Assembly: GCA_035649495.1 (NCBI GenBank)
Contig: DASRJL010000043.1
Coordinates: 36,123-100,122, forward strand
Reading direction: 5' to 3'
Source: SG8-41 sp035649495
GTDB lineage: Bacteria > Pseudomonadota > Gammaproteobacteria > Burkholderiales > SG8-41
Length of the DNA: 64,000 nucleotides
Numbering within the stretch: the first letter of the stretch is position 1; each line of letters opens with the position of its first letter. A program made the position numbers and the translations under genes. Below the pieces are notes generated by a model, which made no database searches, was not told where the DNA came from, and worked only from the letters and a program-made list of their open reading frames with translations. Positions 34,712-43,618 of the stretch are shown here, one piece after another.

Positions 34712-37404
34712 GATTTCCCCCGTACCGGCGCCTGAGCTTCGACCATGCCCGTTCTCATCCGGGCCATGATCCGGAACGCCAGCTCGGCGCTGATGTTCAA
34801 CTGGTCGTGGTCTCCCGGGGATTGCACCTTGCCGGCCTGGGGACCGGAGCGGTACCAGTTGCGCTCGGTCAGCACCGCGAGCGCCTTGTTGAAGCCGTTC
34901 TGCCCGTCGTCGGTCCTGAATACCGCCACGTACCACTTGTAGGGCACCTCGCGGCTGCACGCGGCCCACCATTCCTGCTGCTCGCCGAAGCCCGCGTTCC
35001 CCGGCGGCGCAAGCCGGCACTTCTGCCCGATCTCCTTCAGGGTCAGGCGATCGTTGCCGTAGGGGGGCGTGCCGGTCTTGCCCGCGATCCAGTCGATGCG
35101 GTTGCAGGTCGCTGCGTCGAACACCGCGGCGCAGGCGGCGTGGGCCGTACCCGAGCGCGTGCCCGCGGGCGTGCCGCGCGACTTGTGGCTGATCATCCCC
35201 TGGACGATGAGCGCCGCGTCTTCCTGCGGAATCTCGATCCCCACCGGGTCGGCGAGACGGAACTGATGCGCGGCAAGCTCGAACGTCCGGGCATTGGCAT
35301 CGCTGATTCGATCGACGAGGTACGGCAGCCGCTGGCTGGCCTGTCCGTTGGCGGCAGCCGCAAGGCGCGCCATCATCCCCGCCGCACCCACGGCTGTCGT
35401 GCGGGCGTTGCCCTGGCCCCATCCCTCCGACTCGAGATAGACGAGCCGACCGTGCCTGCACTTGCGCCATCCGCGGTTGAGCCCGGCGCCCGAGTAGTAG
35501 TCCCCGCGGCTGCAGGCCGCGGCGTGCCCCGGCTCGAACGCCAGGTTGCGCATCATCTGGAGGTCGGCGGTCCGCTTCGCCGATGCGGGCTCGACGAGCA
35601 GCCGGCCGTAGACGATGGAAGCCCCGAGCGGCATGCGCGCGACATCGCTGCGTATGCGCGCCGTCGCCGGGTAGCCGAACAGCACGTTCAGCCGGCCGCA
35701 GCGGAAGGAAGGGTCGAGACAGCCCAGGTCCCAGCCCAGCAGCACGGCCGCCTGCTGGATGCTCCGGGGTCGATCGCAGTTCGTCCACCCTTTGTCGGAG
35801 CAGAACATGCGGTTCAGGAACGCCACCGAGTCCGAGCCTTTCAACTCGTCCTGGAGGCGGGTGAAATCGGCCGCCACGCGCTCCGCGACGATTTTCCTGC
35901 GGTAACCGGGATCGCGTAGAAAGCCCGCCGCCAGGATGGGCTTGATGATCGAGCCCGGCAGCGCATCCGCGAAGAGCGCGTGATTCAGCAGGCGGTCCGG
36001 CTCGTAGTGCGGCGTCGTCGGGAGATCGGGGCATTCGCGCGCCCTGCGCGCGGTCCCGTCGAATTCCTGGCGAAAGCAGTCGGTGTGCGCGCTGCCCAGC
36101 GCCTCGATTCTTCCGGTCGGAATATCGACGAGCGCAACGGCCGCCATGCGTACTGCCGCCTTCTCGTGCATCTGCTTGATAAGGTCCGCGAACCGCGCAT
36201 CGCTTGCGAGTCCAATGCGCTGGCAGCTCGCGGCATCGCCGGTATAGCACCTGCTCGCGAGCTGCACGACGTGCTGCGCGTCCGGATCGATCGTGAGATG
36301 AACGTTGAAGCCGGCATCCACCTTGTGCTTCAGGCGATCCAGCTGGTTGGGACCATGAGACCGGGCGACCGGACGGCCCTCATCGTTCGCGCCGCCCGTC
36401 GCTTCTCCCGCAGACGCCTCGGCCGTATACGCGCGGTAAAGATCGTTCCATGGCAGCCGGATGTGATCCAGCTCCCCAAGAACAACGTCCAGCGATTCGG
36501 GCGGCGCGTGGAGCGCGGCGTTCTCGGGCTTGTCGCCGGGCGTTCCCGGAGAGACTGCCGCCATATCCTTCTCCGCGGTGCCCGCCGGGCGCATCGCGAG
36601 GCAGGCGTTACGATTGCTCTGGCGCCGGTCGGTCACGAACATGACCTTGCCGTGCCTGCCGGGGTCGCCGTAATAGATGCACCCGGGCACGCCGCTCCAC
36701 GGATTGCGCTGCTCGATGATCCGGCCGGGAACCCTGACTGCCTGGCCGGGAGCAAACTGGCGGGCCGCCACGCTCTTCGGGGACAGCTCGCGCCAGGCGA
36801 TGAGGCCGAGCAGCCTGCCATCGCCTGCGGCAACCTGCCGGGCCGCGTTCAAGGCGTCGCGGCACGCCACGCCCTGGTACTTTGCCTCCCGGCGGCGCTC
36901 CGTGGCGGATTGCGCGCCCGGCTGCTCCTGCGTCGTCCGGATCGACTCTATCCAGCGATCGACATTCACTACGTAACGCTCGGTGAGCGGCAGCTCGCGG
37001 TGCGGCCGTCGATCGCCGCTCATTTCATGCAGCCGGGAATTGATTCTTCCGAGATGGCAGGCGAGCTCTTCCGCGGCTGCCGTGCTCGCGCAGGGATTGG
37101 TCCTCCGGTTGCGCGCAGACAGCGCCCGCTGGTCCTGCTCCTTCAGCGGATCGGGGCAAAAAGCGAACTGCCTGCGTATCAGGTCGGCAGTGGGCGTCTG
37201 GTAGTCGCGCAGTGACTTGAGCGGCACGATCGCGCGCTCGAAGGTCCGCAACGCCGCCAGGCGGCGCGCGTCGAGATAGATGTTGTCGACGGGGCGCTCC
37301 ACCAGCGACCGGCCGGCCCACAGAAACAAGGGCAGCAGGAGCGCCAGAACGACGAACACGCCGAGCGTGCGCTGCAGCAGAGACGGTGGCTGTGCAGGCT
37401 GCAT
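34708..37404 (-). CDS. Class B penicillin-binding protein (transpeptidase)
   Basis: An 898-residue peptidoglycan transpeptidase anchored by one N-terminal helix (TLGVFVVLALLLPLFLWAG). The periplasmic part has a large unassigned region (about 40-390), then the penicillin-binding domain with S485-IIK, the GWGQGNARTT motif and K776-TGT. It is longer than PBP2 or PBP3 (about 570-630 residues) because of the N-terminal addition. The ATG at 37404 is 6 bp from the end of the SEDS gene, the normal pairing of a SEDS polymerase with its own transpeptidase. It could form part of a conditional or specialised wall-synthesis complex. Confidence 0.86.
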   Translation of the reverse strand: MQPAQPPSLLQRTLGVFVVLALLLPLFLWAGRSLVERPVDNIYLDARRLAALRTFERAIVPLKSLRDYQTPTADLIRRQFAFCPDPLKEQDQRALSARNRRTNPCASTAAAEELACHLGRINSRLHEMSGDRRPHRELPLTERYVVNVDRWIESIRTTQEQPGAQSATERRREAKYQGVACRDALNAARQVAAGDGRLLGLIAWRELSPKSVAARQFAPGQAVRVPGRIIEQRNPWSGVPGCIYYGDPGRHGKVMFVTDRRQSNRNACLAMRPAGTAEKDMAAVSPGTPGDKPENAALHAPPESLDVVLGELDHIRLPWNDLYRAYTAEASAGEATGGANDEGRPVARSHGPNQLDRLKHKVDAGFNVHLTIDPDAQHVVQLASRCYTGDAASCQRIGLASDARFADLIKQMHEKAAVRMAAVALVDIPTGRIEALGSAHTDCFRQEFDGTARRARECPDLPTTPHYEPDRLLNHALFADALPGSIIKPILAAGFLRDPGYRRKIVAERVAADFTRLQDELKGSDSVAFLNRMFCSDKGWTNCDRPRSIQQAAVLLGWDLGCLDPSFRCGRLNVLFGYPATARIRSDVARMPLGASIVYGRLLVEPASAKRTADLQMMRNLAFEPGHAAACSRGDYYSGAGLNRGWRKCRHGRLVYLESEGWGQGNARTTAVGAAGMMARLAAAANGQASQRLPYLVDRISDANARTFELAAHQFRLADPVGIEIPQEDAALIVQGMISHKSRGTPAGTRSGTAHAACAAVFDAATCNRIDWIAGKTGTPPYGNDRLTLKEIGQKCRLAPPGNAGFGEQQEWWAACSREVPYKWYVAVFRTDDGQNGFNKALAVLTERNWYRSGPQAGKVQSPGDHDQLNISAELAFRIMARMRTGMVEAQAPVRGKS

Positions 37405-37409
37405 GGTCC

Positions 37410-39833
37410 TTACGCCTTCCTCGGCAAGCCGATGGCGAGGCTCAGGAACAACGTGTTCGCGAGCAGCGACCATGCACCGAAGCTGGCGAAGGGAAAGGTG
37501 ATTCCCGTGAGCGGCAGCCAGCCCGCGTTTCCCGCGACCGTGATGGCGAGCTGCGCCAGCGTGAGCCCGACCCAGCACACCGCGATCCAGCTCAACCAGG
37601 CCTGCTGCGTGGCGGCGGGCGAGTCGAGGGCGACGGTCCCGCGCGTTGCGCGACTGTGGTGAATGACGACTCGCACGAGCCAGAACCCCAGCAGGGCGAC
37701 GAGCGCTATTGCCGCGGCCTTGCCGTAAACCCCGACGAACGCGGTGAATATGTAGTCGCTCTGGATCTGCCTGGGGACACCGCGGCAGCCGGCGCCCCCG
37801 ATCTCGCCGCACCACGGGACGGCGCCCAGGCCGTACCCGCCCGACGGCGCCGATTCCTGAAACCACGTGATAACCGCCATCTGGTCGTTCGTCGCCGTGA
37901 ACGGGCTGCGCACGCTTTCCAGCCGTTCGGCGACCCGGGCGAGAGGCGCGGGCAGCGAATACAGCGCGAAGGTGAGGAGATAGACCCAGGCCCCGGCGAC
38001 GAGAACGCCGGCCGCGCCTCCCATCCATTGGCGGTAGCCCGCCCTGTCAAAGAACGCAAACGCGAACGCCGCGCCGAGGAAGATCGACGCGGCGTACAAC
38101 ATGACGAAAAGCGGGCCGAGATCGTCGGTCAGAACCAGGCCGAGGAGGGGAACACACAGGACGAAAACGAGCGGCCCCGTGAAGACCAGGCCATGCAGCC
38201 CGCCTTTCGCGCTGCCGGTGGAGAGCGACAGCGCGGATTCCCCCCGCACGAAGAAGAACCACGAAACGCCGAGGACCAGCCAGAGACGGAAAATCTCGGA
38301 GGTGAGCTGCGTCTGGTGCTTGTGGGAGGCGCCGGCTGCAACCAGCACCGCGGCCGCGGCCGCGGCGTAGATAACCCATGGCAGGTAGCGGCGCAGTCCC
38401 GCGCCGCGGGGCCTCGCGAAGAGGAGAAAGCGCCCCAGCCAGCGCCCCAGCCGGTCCGCGAGCAGCAGCCGCAGCGGCGCGAGCATCGTCAGGAGGACAA
38501 AGGCGGCGTAGACGTACACCTGCTGGTACAGCGCATGGAAGCGATTCGCGTAATGCCCCGTGGCCGACAGATCCAGCAACAGCCACCACCCGAGCCCGAC
38601 GAAAAGCACGAAACCCGCGTAGCCGATGCGAGAGGACGGCGTTTGCCGGACGGGCGCTGTGGTCGAAGTCCCGCGCGCCGGCGGGAACACCATTCCGAGC
38701 AGGAACACGACGGCGGCGGTTGCGAGCGCGAGCTGGAAGAAATCCGGGAACTTGATGCCCCAGCCCGACAGCCACGCCGTATGCGCGCTGCGGTCACTCA
38801 GCCACTCCACGTGGACGTGCGTAATCCATCCCAGCACTGCCCACACCGCCGCGGCCAGAGGCAGGAAGCGGCGGGCTTGCAGCGGCTGGCGCCCGATCTG
38901 CAGGAGCGCGAGACCCGCTACCGCCCACAGCATGAAGTACCAGTGCGCGTTGAAGAACAGCTCCCGCGCTGCGGTCGATTTCGCCGCATTGCTCTCGCTC
39001 GCTCGTGCCTTCGCGACTATCTCGGCCGCTGCGGGCAGGACCTGCCGTGGCGAGCCCGCGGCGGCGCAGCCGGCGTTACGCTCCGCCTTGGACCACGTTT
39101 CGCGTTTGGCTTCCCCGGGAGGGAAAGCGGCCGCTGCCGTCCGGCTCGAATCACCGTCGAGGAGCGCGGCCAGGGCGAGCAGCGCCAGCACGCGCTCCGC
39201 CTCGGAGGCGTTGCGGGCGCCTGCACGGTACTTCGCCTCCAGATAGCTCCAGGCGCATTCCAGGGGAGTCGAGCGCGCTCCGGCAGCCGCAATGCCGTAG
39301 GCGTCGCGATAGAGGCGTGTCTCGCCCGCCAGACTTTCGATTGCGCCTTGCACGTCGGTTTCCGCGCGCGCTTCGCGCGCGCGGTTCTCGAACTCGTCCA
39401 GCCGCGAGAGCCGGGACTTGACCGGCTCCGCGAGGCTTTGCGCGGCCGCGTCGTAGGCTCTGGTGAGAGCGTCGATCTCGGCCGGATCGATCGCGCCGGT
39501 GGCCGTGGCGGGGATGGGGTGCCGGGAATCCGAATAGCAGACACCCGTCCGTCCTGCCGAAATTTCACGTTCCGAGGGCGGCAGCCAGCCACCGAGCCGC
39601 GTGCAGAGATCCACGATGCGCCCGGTGCCTGCGGCGCGCGGCAGAATCGGCGCTTTCAATTCCACCGCCTGCTCGTAGCGGTCGCCTGCGCCGCGGGCGA
39701 AGGCAGCCTCGCGAAATGGCGCGGATTGCCAGAAGAGGAATGCGATGACCGCAAGCGTAGTAAGCCACTCCAGCGCTTCCGGCGCGAAGCGGCCCGCTAC
39801 GCTCGTCTTGACACCCCCGTCCCTCTTTTCCAT
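37410..39833 (-). CDS. Oversized SEDS (RodA/FtsW-like) peptidoglycan polymerase
   Basis: An 807-residue multi-pass protein, about twice the size of RodA or FtsW. The first helix (about 25-40; LEWLTTLAVIAFLFWQ) is followed by a probably periplasmic segment of about 240 residues, then many helices. SEDS signatures are LVLTDDLGPLFVM (near residue 567) and QIQSDYIFTAFVGVYGK (near 691), matching the dLG and DxIF regions of RodA/FtsW. It is the first gene of the operon. The start is uncertain: ATG 39833 (MEKRDGG) or GTG 39866. The role is lipid II polymerisation with the next-door PBP; the extra domain may be a sensor or activator site. Confidence 0.85.
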   Translation of the reverse strand: MEKRDGGVKTSVAGRFAPEALEWLTTLAVIAFLFWQSAPFREAAFARGAGDRYEQAVELKAPILPRAAGTGRIVDLCTRLGGWLPPSEREISAGRTGVCYSDSRHPIPATATGAIDPAEIDALTRAYDAAAQSLAEPVKSRLSRLDEFENRAREARAETDVQGAIESLAGETRLYRDAYGIAAAGARSTPLECAWSYLEAKYRAGARNASEAERVLALLALAALLDGDSSRTAAAAFPPGEAKRETWSKAERNAGCAAAGSPRQVLPAAAEIVAKARASESNAAKSTAARELFFNAHWYFMLWAVAGLALLQIGRQPLQARRFLPLAAAVWAVLGWITHVHVEWLSDRSAHTAWLSGWGIKFPDFFQLALATAAVVFLLGMVFPPARGTSTTAPVRQTPSSRIGYAGFVLFVGLGWWLLLDLSATGHYANRFHALYQQVYVYAAFVLLTMLAPLRLLLADRLGRWLGRFLLFARPRGAGLRRYLPWVIYAAAAAAVLVAAGASHKHQTQLTSEIFRLWLVLGVSWFFFVRGESALSLSTGSAKGGLHGLVFTGPLVFVLCVPLLGLVLTDDLGPLFVMLYAASIFLGAAFAFAFFDRAGYRQWMGGAAGVLVAGAWVYLLTFALYSLPAPLARVAERLESVRSPFTATNDQMAVITWFQESAPSGGYGLGAVPWCGEIGGAGCRGVPRQIQSDYIFTAFVGVYGKAAAIALVALLGFWLVRVVIHHSRATRGTVALDSPAATQQAWLSWIAVCWVGLTLAQLAITVAGNAGWLPLTGITFPFASFGAWSLLANTLFLSLAIGLPRKA

Positions 39834-39951
39834 GCTCCATCGGCAGCGCCGCTCTTCGTCCCGCACCTGCGGGGAAAATGCGGCAGGACGCTGCCAACCT
39901 GCGGGCCAATTGGGCCCGCGCCTTCCTCCGAGAAAATCGTAGCCAACGAAG

Positions 39952-39974
39952 GTAACTTTCGCCCCGATAGTTAC
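39952..39974. promoter_or_regulatory. Inverted repeat GTAACT-N11-AGTTAC upstream of the SEDS operon
   Basis: Two perfect six-base half sites spaced by 11 bases, in the gap between the exonuclease stop and the SEDS start. The symmetry and location suggest an operator for the seven-gene operon. A further dyad (GCGGGCC-AATTG-GGCCCGC) lies at about 39901-39919. No confident -35/-10 pair seen. Confidence 0.4.
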
Positions 39975-39980
39975 AATTTT

Positions 39981-41384
39981 TTACATGAATGTCGCTTGAA
40001 CCCGACAGTCAACCAGCGGACCATGGAGCGGCACTATACGTCGCCGCGGGAGGCGGGGAAGCCTCGCCGCGAGCAGAGCATAGATCTCGCTGTCGAACTC
40101 GGGCAGCCGGCGCTGCAACAGCGAATCGACTTCATTTATCCCCTGCGCAGTCCCCAGATACCGCCATCGATCGATCACGTGGAGGTCGGCCCGCTCGCGT
40201 ATCGCGATGGGACCGCTGTAGGCCCAGGGCTCGATCTTCCATGGCAGGAGGGCCTGGTACGCCCGCGTGAGATGCGCGAGCCGTTCCCGCTTTCCGTGGT
40301 TCGCCTGCGGGCAACAGGCATCGCAGGCATGGGCCGGGCCTGCATGAACGCCGAGCAACGGGCGGCATAGTCCGTGACGCTCCGCGAGGCGGGTGAGCGC
40401 GTTCCGCGCCTTGCGCTCGGATTGGAAAATGCCGAACGTGTATCCGGCGCGGCTCTCTGCACTCAAGAGCGAGGTGAGCGCGAGCGCGGGGCGCGCCGCG
40501 GGATCGAACGACCAGGAAAAAGCGCCGCCGGTCGCGTGCCGGCTCTTCGGCGGCAGGACCGCTTTCGACAGGGTGGCGTGCTGCAGCTTCGCGCCCAGCT
40601 CTCCCGCGGTGCTCTTCCAGGTGATGTCGTCGACCGAATGGGCGAGGCGCAGCGACCTCCTGGAAATCCGGTCGAGGCGGAAGTAGTTCTGCAGGTGCAG
40701 CCTGAGGTTGCTCGCGCGGCCGACGTGCAGCGCCCGGCCGTTTCCGTGCAGCGCGTAAACGCCGGGCTTCTCCGGCAATCGGTCGATCAAGGCGGGGTCG
40801 AGAGCCGCAGGCAGCACTGGCCCGGCAAGCAGCTCACGGATGGCCTTCTCTATGCGCTCCGCGGGATGGTCGCGGTGAAACGCCTGCCAGAGCTGGCAGA
40901 GCGCCTGCGCGTCCGGCAGGGCGCGATGCCGTACCGCGGAATCGAGCTCGTGGCGCTCCACGAGGGTCGCGAGATCGTGCCTGCCGTGCGCTTCGTAAAG
41001 CCGCCGCGAGAGCATCAGCGAGCACACGACTTCCGCTTCGAACTGAATTCCCACCCGCTCGAACTCGGCCCTGAGAAAGGCATAGTCGAAACGGGCGTTG
41101 TGCGCGATGAACAGACGATTCTGGAGCAGGCTGCGAAGCGTGCCCGCCACCTCCCCGAAACGGGGCAGTCCAGCGGCGCGATCTTCGCCGATTTCCTGCA
41201 GCAGCCGGGATGACCGGGTGCCAGCCGTGCGCGGATTGATCAGGGCCGACCATTCCTCGATCCTGTCTTCGTCCACCGTCACCACCCCGACCTCGATGAT
41301 CCGGTCGGCGGCGGGATCGAGTCCCGTTGTTTCGGTGTCGACGAAAACGAGGCGTTGCGTCGTCACGGTGCTGCTCGGCGCCAT
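39981..41384 (-). CDS. DnaQ-like 3'-5' exonuclease fused to a degenerate GIY-YIG domain
   Basis: A 467-residue protein. The N-terminal DEDDh exonuclease has D16/E18 (FVDTETTGLD), an Asp in HNARFDYAFL and the late His/Asp pair in VRHRALPDAQAL. The second part starts like the UvrC/Cho nuclease (KPGVYALHGNG) but key positions have changed: YIG reads HVG, the catalytic Arg helix reads NLRLHLQNYF, and the Glu of the ELEA segment is lost. So the exonuclease half looks active and the second half looks like a structural relic. This architecture resembles bacterial epsilon-Cho fusions linked to repair. ATG 41384 preferred; no clear ribosome site. Confidence 0.82.
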   Translation of the reverse strand: MAPSSTVTTQRLVFVDTETTGLDPAADRIIEVGVVTVDEDRIEEWSALINPRTAGTRSSRLLQEIGEDRAAGLPRFGEVAGTLRSLLQNRLFIAHNARFDYAFLRAEFERVGIQFEAEVVCSLMLSRRLYEAHGRHDLATLVERHELDSAVRHRALPDAQALCQLWQAFHRDHPAERIEKAIRELLAGPVLPAALDPALIDRLPEKPGVYALHGNGRALHVGRASNLRLHLQNYFRLDRISRRSLRLAHSVDDITWKSTAGELGAKLQHATLSKAVLPPKSRHATGGAFSWSFDPAARPALALTSLLSAESRAGYTFGIFQSERKARNALTRLAERHGLCRPLLGVHAGPAHACDACCPQANHGKRERLAHLTRAYQALLPWKIEPWAYSGPIAIRERADLHVIDRWRYLGTAQGINEVDSLLQRRLPEFDSEIYALLAARLPRLPRRRIVPLHGPLVDCRVQATFM

Positions 41385-41620
41385 ACTGGTAATATATACA
41401 GGCAACCGGATGCGCGCAACGTGCCGGGCTAAAAAGGGGCGCCCGCCGGTGGCCGCGGGTGTCCGGTGTCATCGGGCACGGTTTTCGCAGCCCGGGCGAG
41501 TTGCGGAGGTCCGACAGCGGCGGCCTACAGCGCGCAGGTGAATTGCCTACAGAAGCGACGTCGGCACTTTTGCACACTGGCCGCGTTGTCGCTCGGAACC
41601 AGACCAAGGAGGCCGGAATA

Positions 41621-42214
41621 ATGAAGCAAGACCAGCTGCACGAATTGCTGCTGCAATCGCTGGAGCACGAGAAGGGCGGCGTGATGATCTACCAGACCGC
41701 GCTCGAGTGCGCGGTAAACGATGACCTGCGCGAGGAGTGGAAGAAGTACCTTGGCGAGACGCAGAACCACGTGCATCTCCTGATCGACGTTTTCGAGGCG
41801 TTCGGGCTGGATCCCGGGCAGCAGAGCCCGGGGCGGAAGATCGTGCGCGAGATGGGTGCGGCGCTGGTCGATGCGATGAGAACCGCCATCGCCGGTGGTG
41901 ACATGACGGCGGCCCAGCTCGTGGCGTGCGAATGCGTCGTGCTTGCCGAGACCAAGGATCATCTGAACTGGCACCTCATCGGGATGTGCGCGGAGAAGCT
42001 GACCGGAGAGAAGAAGAAGGCTCTCCGCGATGCCTTCGAGGAAGTCGAGGAGCAGGAAGACGAGCATCTCTATCACACCAAGGGCTGGGCCCGCGAGCTG
42101 TGGGTCGAGTCGCTCGGAATCAAGGCCGTCCTGCCGCCGCCCGAAGAGCGCCAGGAAGTGAAGAGCGCAATCGGCGCGGCCAGAGCCGAATCCGCTCGCG
42201 CCAAGATGCGCTGA
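41621..42214 (+). CDS. Ferritin-like four-helix (di-iron) protein
   Basis: A 197-residue helical protein. Acidic/His motifs are spaced as in ferritin-like carboxylate di-iron proteins: SLEHEKGGVMIYQTALE, GETQNHVHLLIDV, CECVVLAETKDHLNWHLI and EEQEDEHLYHTKGW. A strong AAGGAGG site eight bases before the ATG fixes the start; the frame upstream is not protein-like. Ferritin-like proteins of this size often handle iron or peroxide under stress, which suits the nearby superoxide dismutase. The exact subfamily was not determined. Confidence 0.75.
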   Translation: MKQDQLHELLLQSLEHEKGGVMIYQTALECAVNDDLREEWKKYLGETQNHVHLLIDVFEAFGLDPGQQSPGRKIVREMGAALVDAMRTAIAGGDMTAAQLVACECVVLAETKDHLNWHLIGMCAEKLTGEKKKALRDAFEEVEEQEDEHLYHTKGWARELWVESLGIKAVLPPPEERQEVKSAIGAARAESARAKMR

Positions 42215-42245
42215 CTGGCAGGCCGGGAACGCCGCTCGAGCCGCG

Positions 42246-42761
42246 TCAGATATCGGGCCGGCGCACTTTGCCGCCGGTGCCCAGGATCATGCGCTCGAGG
42301 CGCGCCGAGCGGGGCAGCACAAACCATAGAAGGACGAAGACCGCAAACATCCCGGATGCGAGCAACGGCGCCCAGAGGCCCCCGACGATGAGGCTCGCGA
42401 TGACGTAGAAGTCCAGGATGATCGCAATCGAGAGCGGCAGCATGCTCCACAGGAGCAACCGCCCGGAGACGTTCATGAACTTGCCGGTGATCTCGAATGG
42501 ATGCTTCTGCCGGTGATACGCCGCCGGCGTCATGATGATCGCGATTGCAAGCGCGGCGAGACCGATCGCGGCCAGGTGAAGCCCGCGTTGAAATGGCGAC
42601 AGGGCTTCCTCGAAACCGGGGCTGAATACGGCGATCAACTGGAATCCGAAGAGCGCCTGAATTCCCGGGAGCACGGTCCGGCACTCCTCGAGGAGGCACT
42701 GGGCAGCCTGGTACGGCGACAGCGGTTCCTTGATCTCCAATCCTGCAGGGGCCCGGTCCAT
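42246..42761 (-). CDS. DUF6328-type four-helix membrane protein
   Basis: A 171-residue inner-membrane protein. A cytosolic N-terminus with LSPYQAAQCLLEECRTVLPG leads to four hydrophobic segments (GIQALFGFQLIAVF, LHLAAIGLAALAIAIIM, WSMLPLSIAIILDFYVIASL, LLASGMFAVFVLLWFVL). This resembles the DUF6328 family. The ATG at 42761 has GGAAGAG upstream; an earlier in-frame start would add 45 residues without membrane character. Function unknown. It is divergent from sodB with about 145 bp between. Confidence 0.75.
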   Translation of the reverse strand: MDRAPAGLEIKEPLSPYQAAQCLLEECRTVLPGIQALFGFQLIAVFSPGFEEALSPFQRGLHLAAIGLAALAIAIIMTPAAYHRQKHPFEITGKFMNVSGRLLLWSMLPLSIAIILDFYVIASLIVGGLWAPLLASGMFAVFVLLWFVLPRSARLERMILGTGGKVRRPDI

Positions 42762-42905
42762 GAAATGCGCTCTTCCAGGGAGTTGGAACACCCCACCGGT
42801 AACCCGGTTCCGCGGGCGAGCGGATTTGAACTCGAAGCAGCGCATGATTTCTATATATAAGGTGGGAATCCCCGGGGGGGTAACCGCAACCGACACAGGA
42901 GTTCT

Positions 42906-43520
42906 ATGAAATCAGCCACTAAGGAACGTCCCGTCAAGACGCCGCATTTCGAGCTGCCGCCATTGCCCTATGCCCGCGACGCGCTCGCGCCGGTGATCTC
43001 GCAGGAAACGCTGGAGTTGCATCACGACAAGCATCACAGGAAATACGTCGAGACGATGAATCAGCTGCTGGCGGAGGAAGGCAGCGGCGGCGCTGCGACG
43101 CTGGAGGAAATCGTGCGGTCCAGCAAAGGCAAGCTCTTCAACAACGCCGCGCAATCGTGGAACCACGACTTCTACTGGCACTCTCTAGCGCCGAAGGGAA
43201 GCAAGCCGTCGGCCGCCTTGATGAAGAAACTGCAGAGCGATTTCGGCGGCTGGGACAAGTTCGCCACGAAATTCGCCGAAGCGGCAAACGGTCAATTCGG
43301 CAGCGGCTGGGCATGGCTGGTATCCGGGGCCGGCAAGCTCGAGATCGTCACCACCTCGAATGCGGACACTCCCATGGCCCACCGCATGAAGTGCCTGCTG
43401 ACCATCGATGTATGGGAGCACGCGTACTACGTGGATTACCGCAACGACCGCGAGCGTTACCTGGAGGCCGTAATCAACGAGCTGCTCAACTGGGAATTCG
43501 CCGAGCGCAATCTGGGTTAG
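42906..43520 (+). CDS. sodB: Iron superoxide dismutase
   Basis: A 204-residue Fe/Mn-family superoxide dismutase, cytosolic, converting superoxide to O2 and H2O2. Metal ligands are His in ETLELHHDKHHRKYVE, His in AAQSWNHDFYWHSL, and Asp and His in LTIDVWEHAYYVDYR. The Gln in NAAQSWNH is the residue typical of the Fe form. The N-terminus carries about a dozen extra residues ahead of the usual FELPPLPYA. Four of the six bases before the ATG plus ACAGGAG give an acceptable ribosome site. An imperfect 14-bp inverted repeat follows the gene. Confidence 0.93.
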   Translation: MKSATKERPVKTPHFELPPLPYARDALAPVISQETLELHHDKHHRKYVETMNQLLAEEGSGGAATLEEIVRSSKGKLFNNAAQSWNHDFYWHSLAPKGSKPSAALMKKLQSDFGGWDKFATKFAEAANGQFGSGWAWLVSGAGKLEIVTTSNADTPMAHRMKCLLTIDVWEHAYYVDYRNDRERYLEAVINELLNWEFAERNLG

Positions 43521-43540
43521 CCGGCGTCTGCGTTCGGGCG

Positions 43541-43575
43541 GTCCACACCGTTCCAGGTTGCGGAATGGTGTGGAC
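43541..43575. promoter_or_regulatory. Long hairpin between sodB and the MmgE/PrpD gene
   Basis: GTCCACACCGTTCC and GGAATGGTGTGGAC are reverse complements except for one G-T pair, with a seven-base loop. No T-run follows. It could be an operator for the downstream gene or a 3' end protecting sodB mRNA. Confidence 0.45.
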
Positions 43576-43618
43576 ACGCGCGCCCCCTTCTGATAACAAG
43601 AACGGCGAGGAGAGGGCA

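Noticed and set aside
34712..36250. Upstream extension of the 113-aa gene
   Set aside because: The extension runs out of frame through the PBP gene. The ATG at 34711 has a ribosome site and the coupling overlap.
28380..39833. A complete type VI secretion locus
   Set aside because: Only regulator-type proteins are present. No TssB, TssC, Hcp, VgrG, ClpV or TssM-like gene is in the window.
39901..39919. GCGGGCC-AATTG-GGCCCGC as a terminator of the exonuclease gene
   Set aside because: It lies past the stop on that strand but has no T-run and is about 60 bp downstream. It is kept only as a possible dyad near the SEDS promoter.
37386..40370. A 994-codon plus-strand open frame
   Set aside because: It lies opposite the SEDS and exonuclease genes, is rich in Arg, Gln and Glu with no domain, and comes from the codon bias of the real minus-strand genes.
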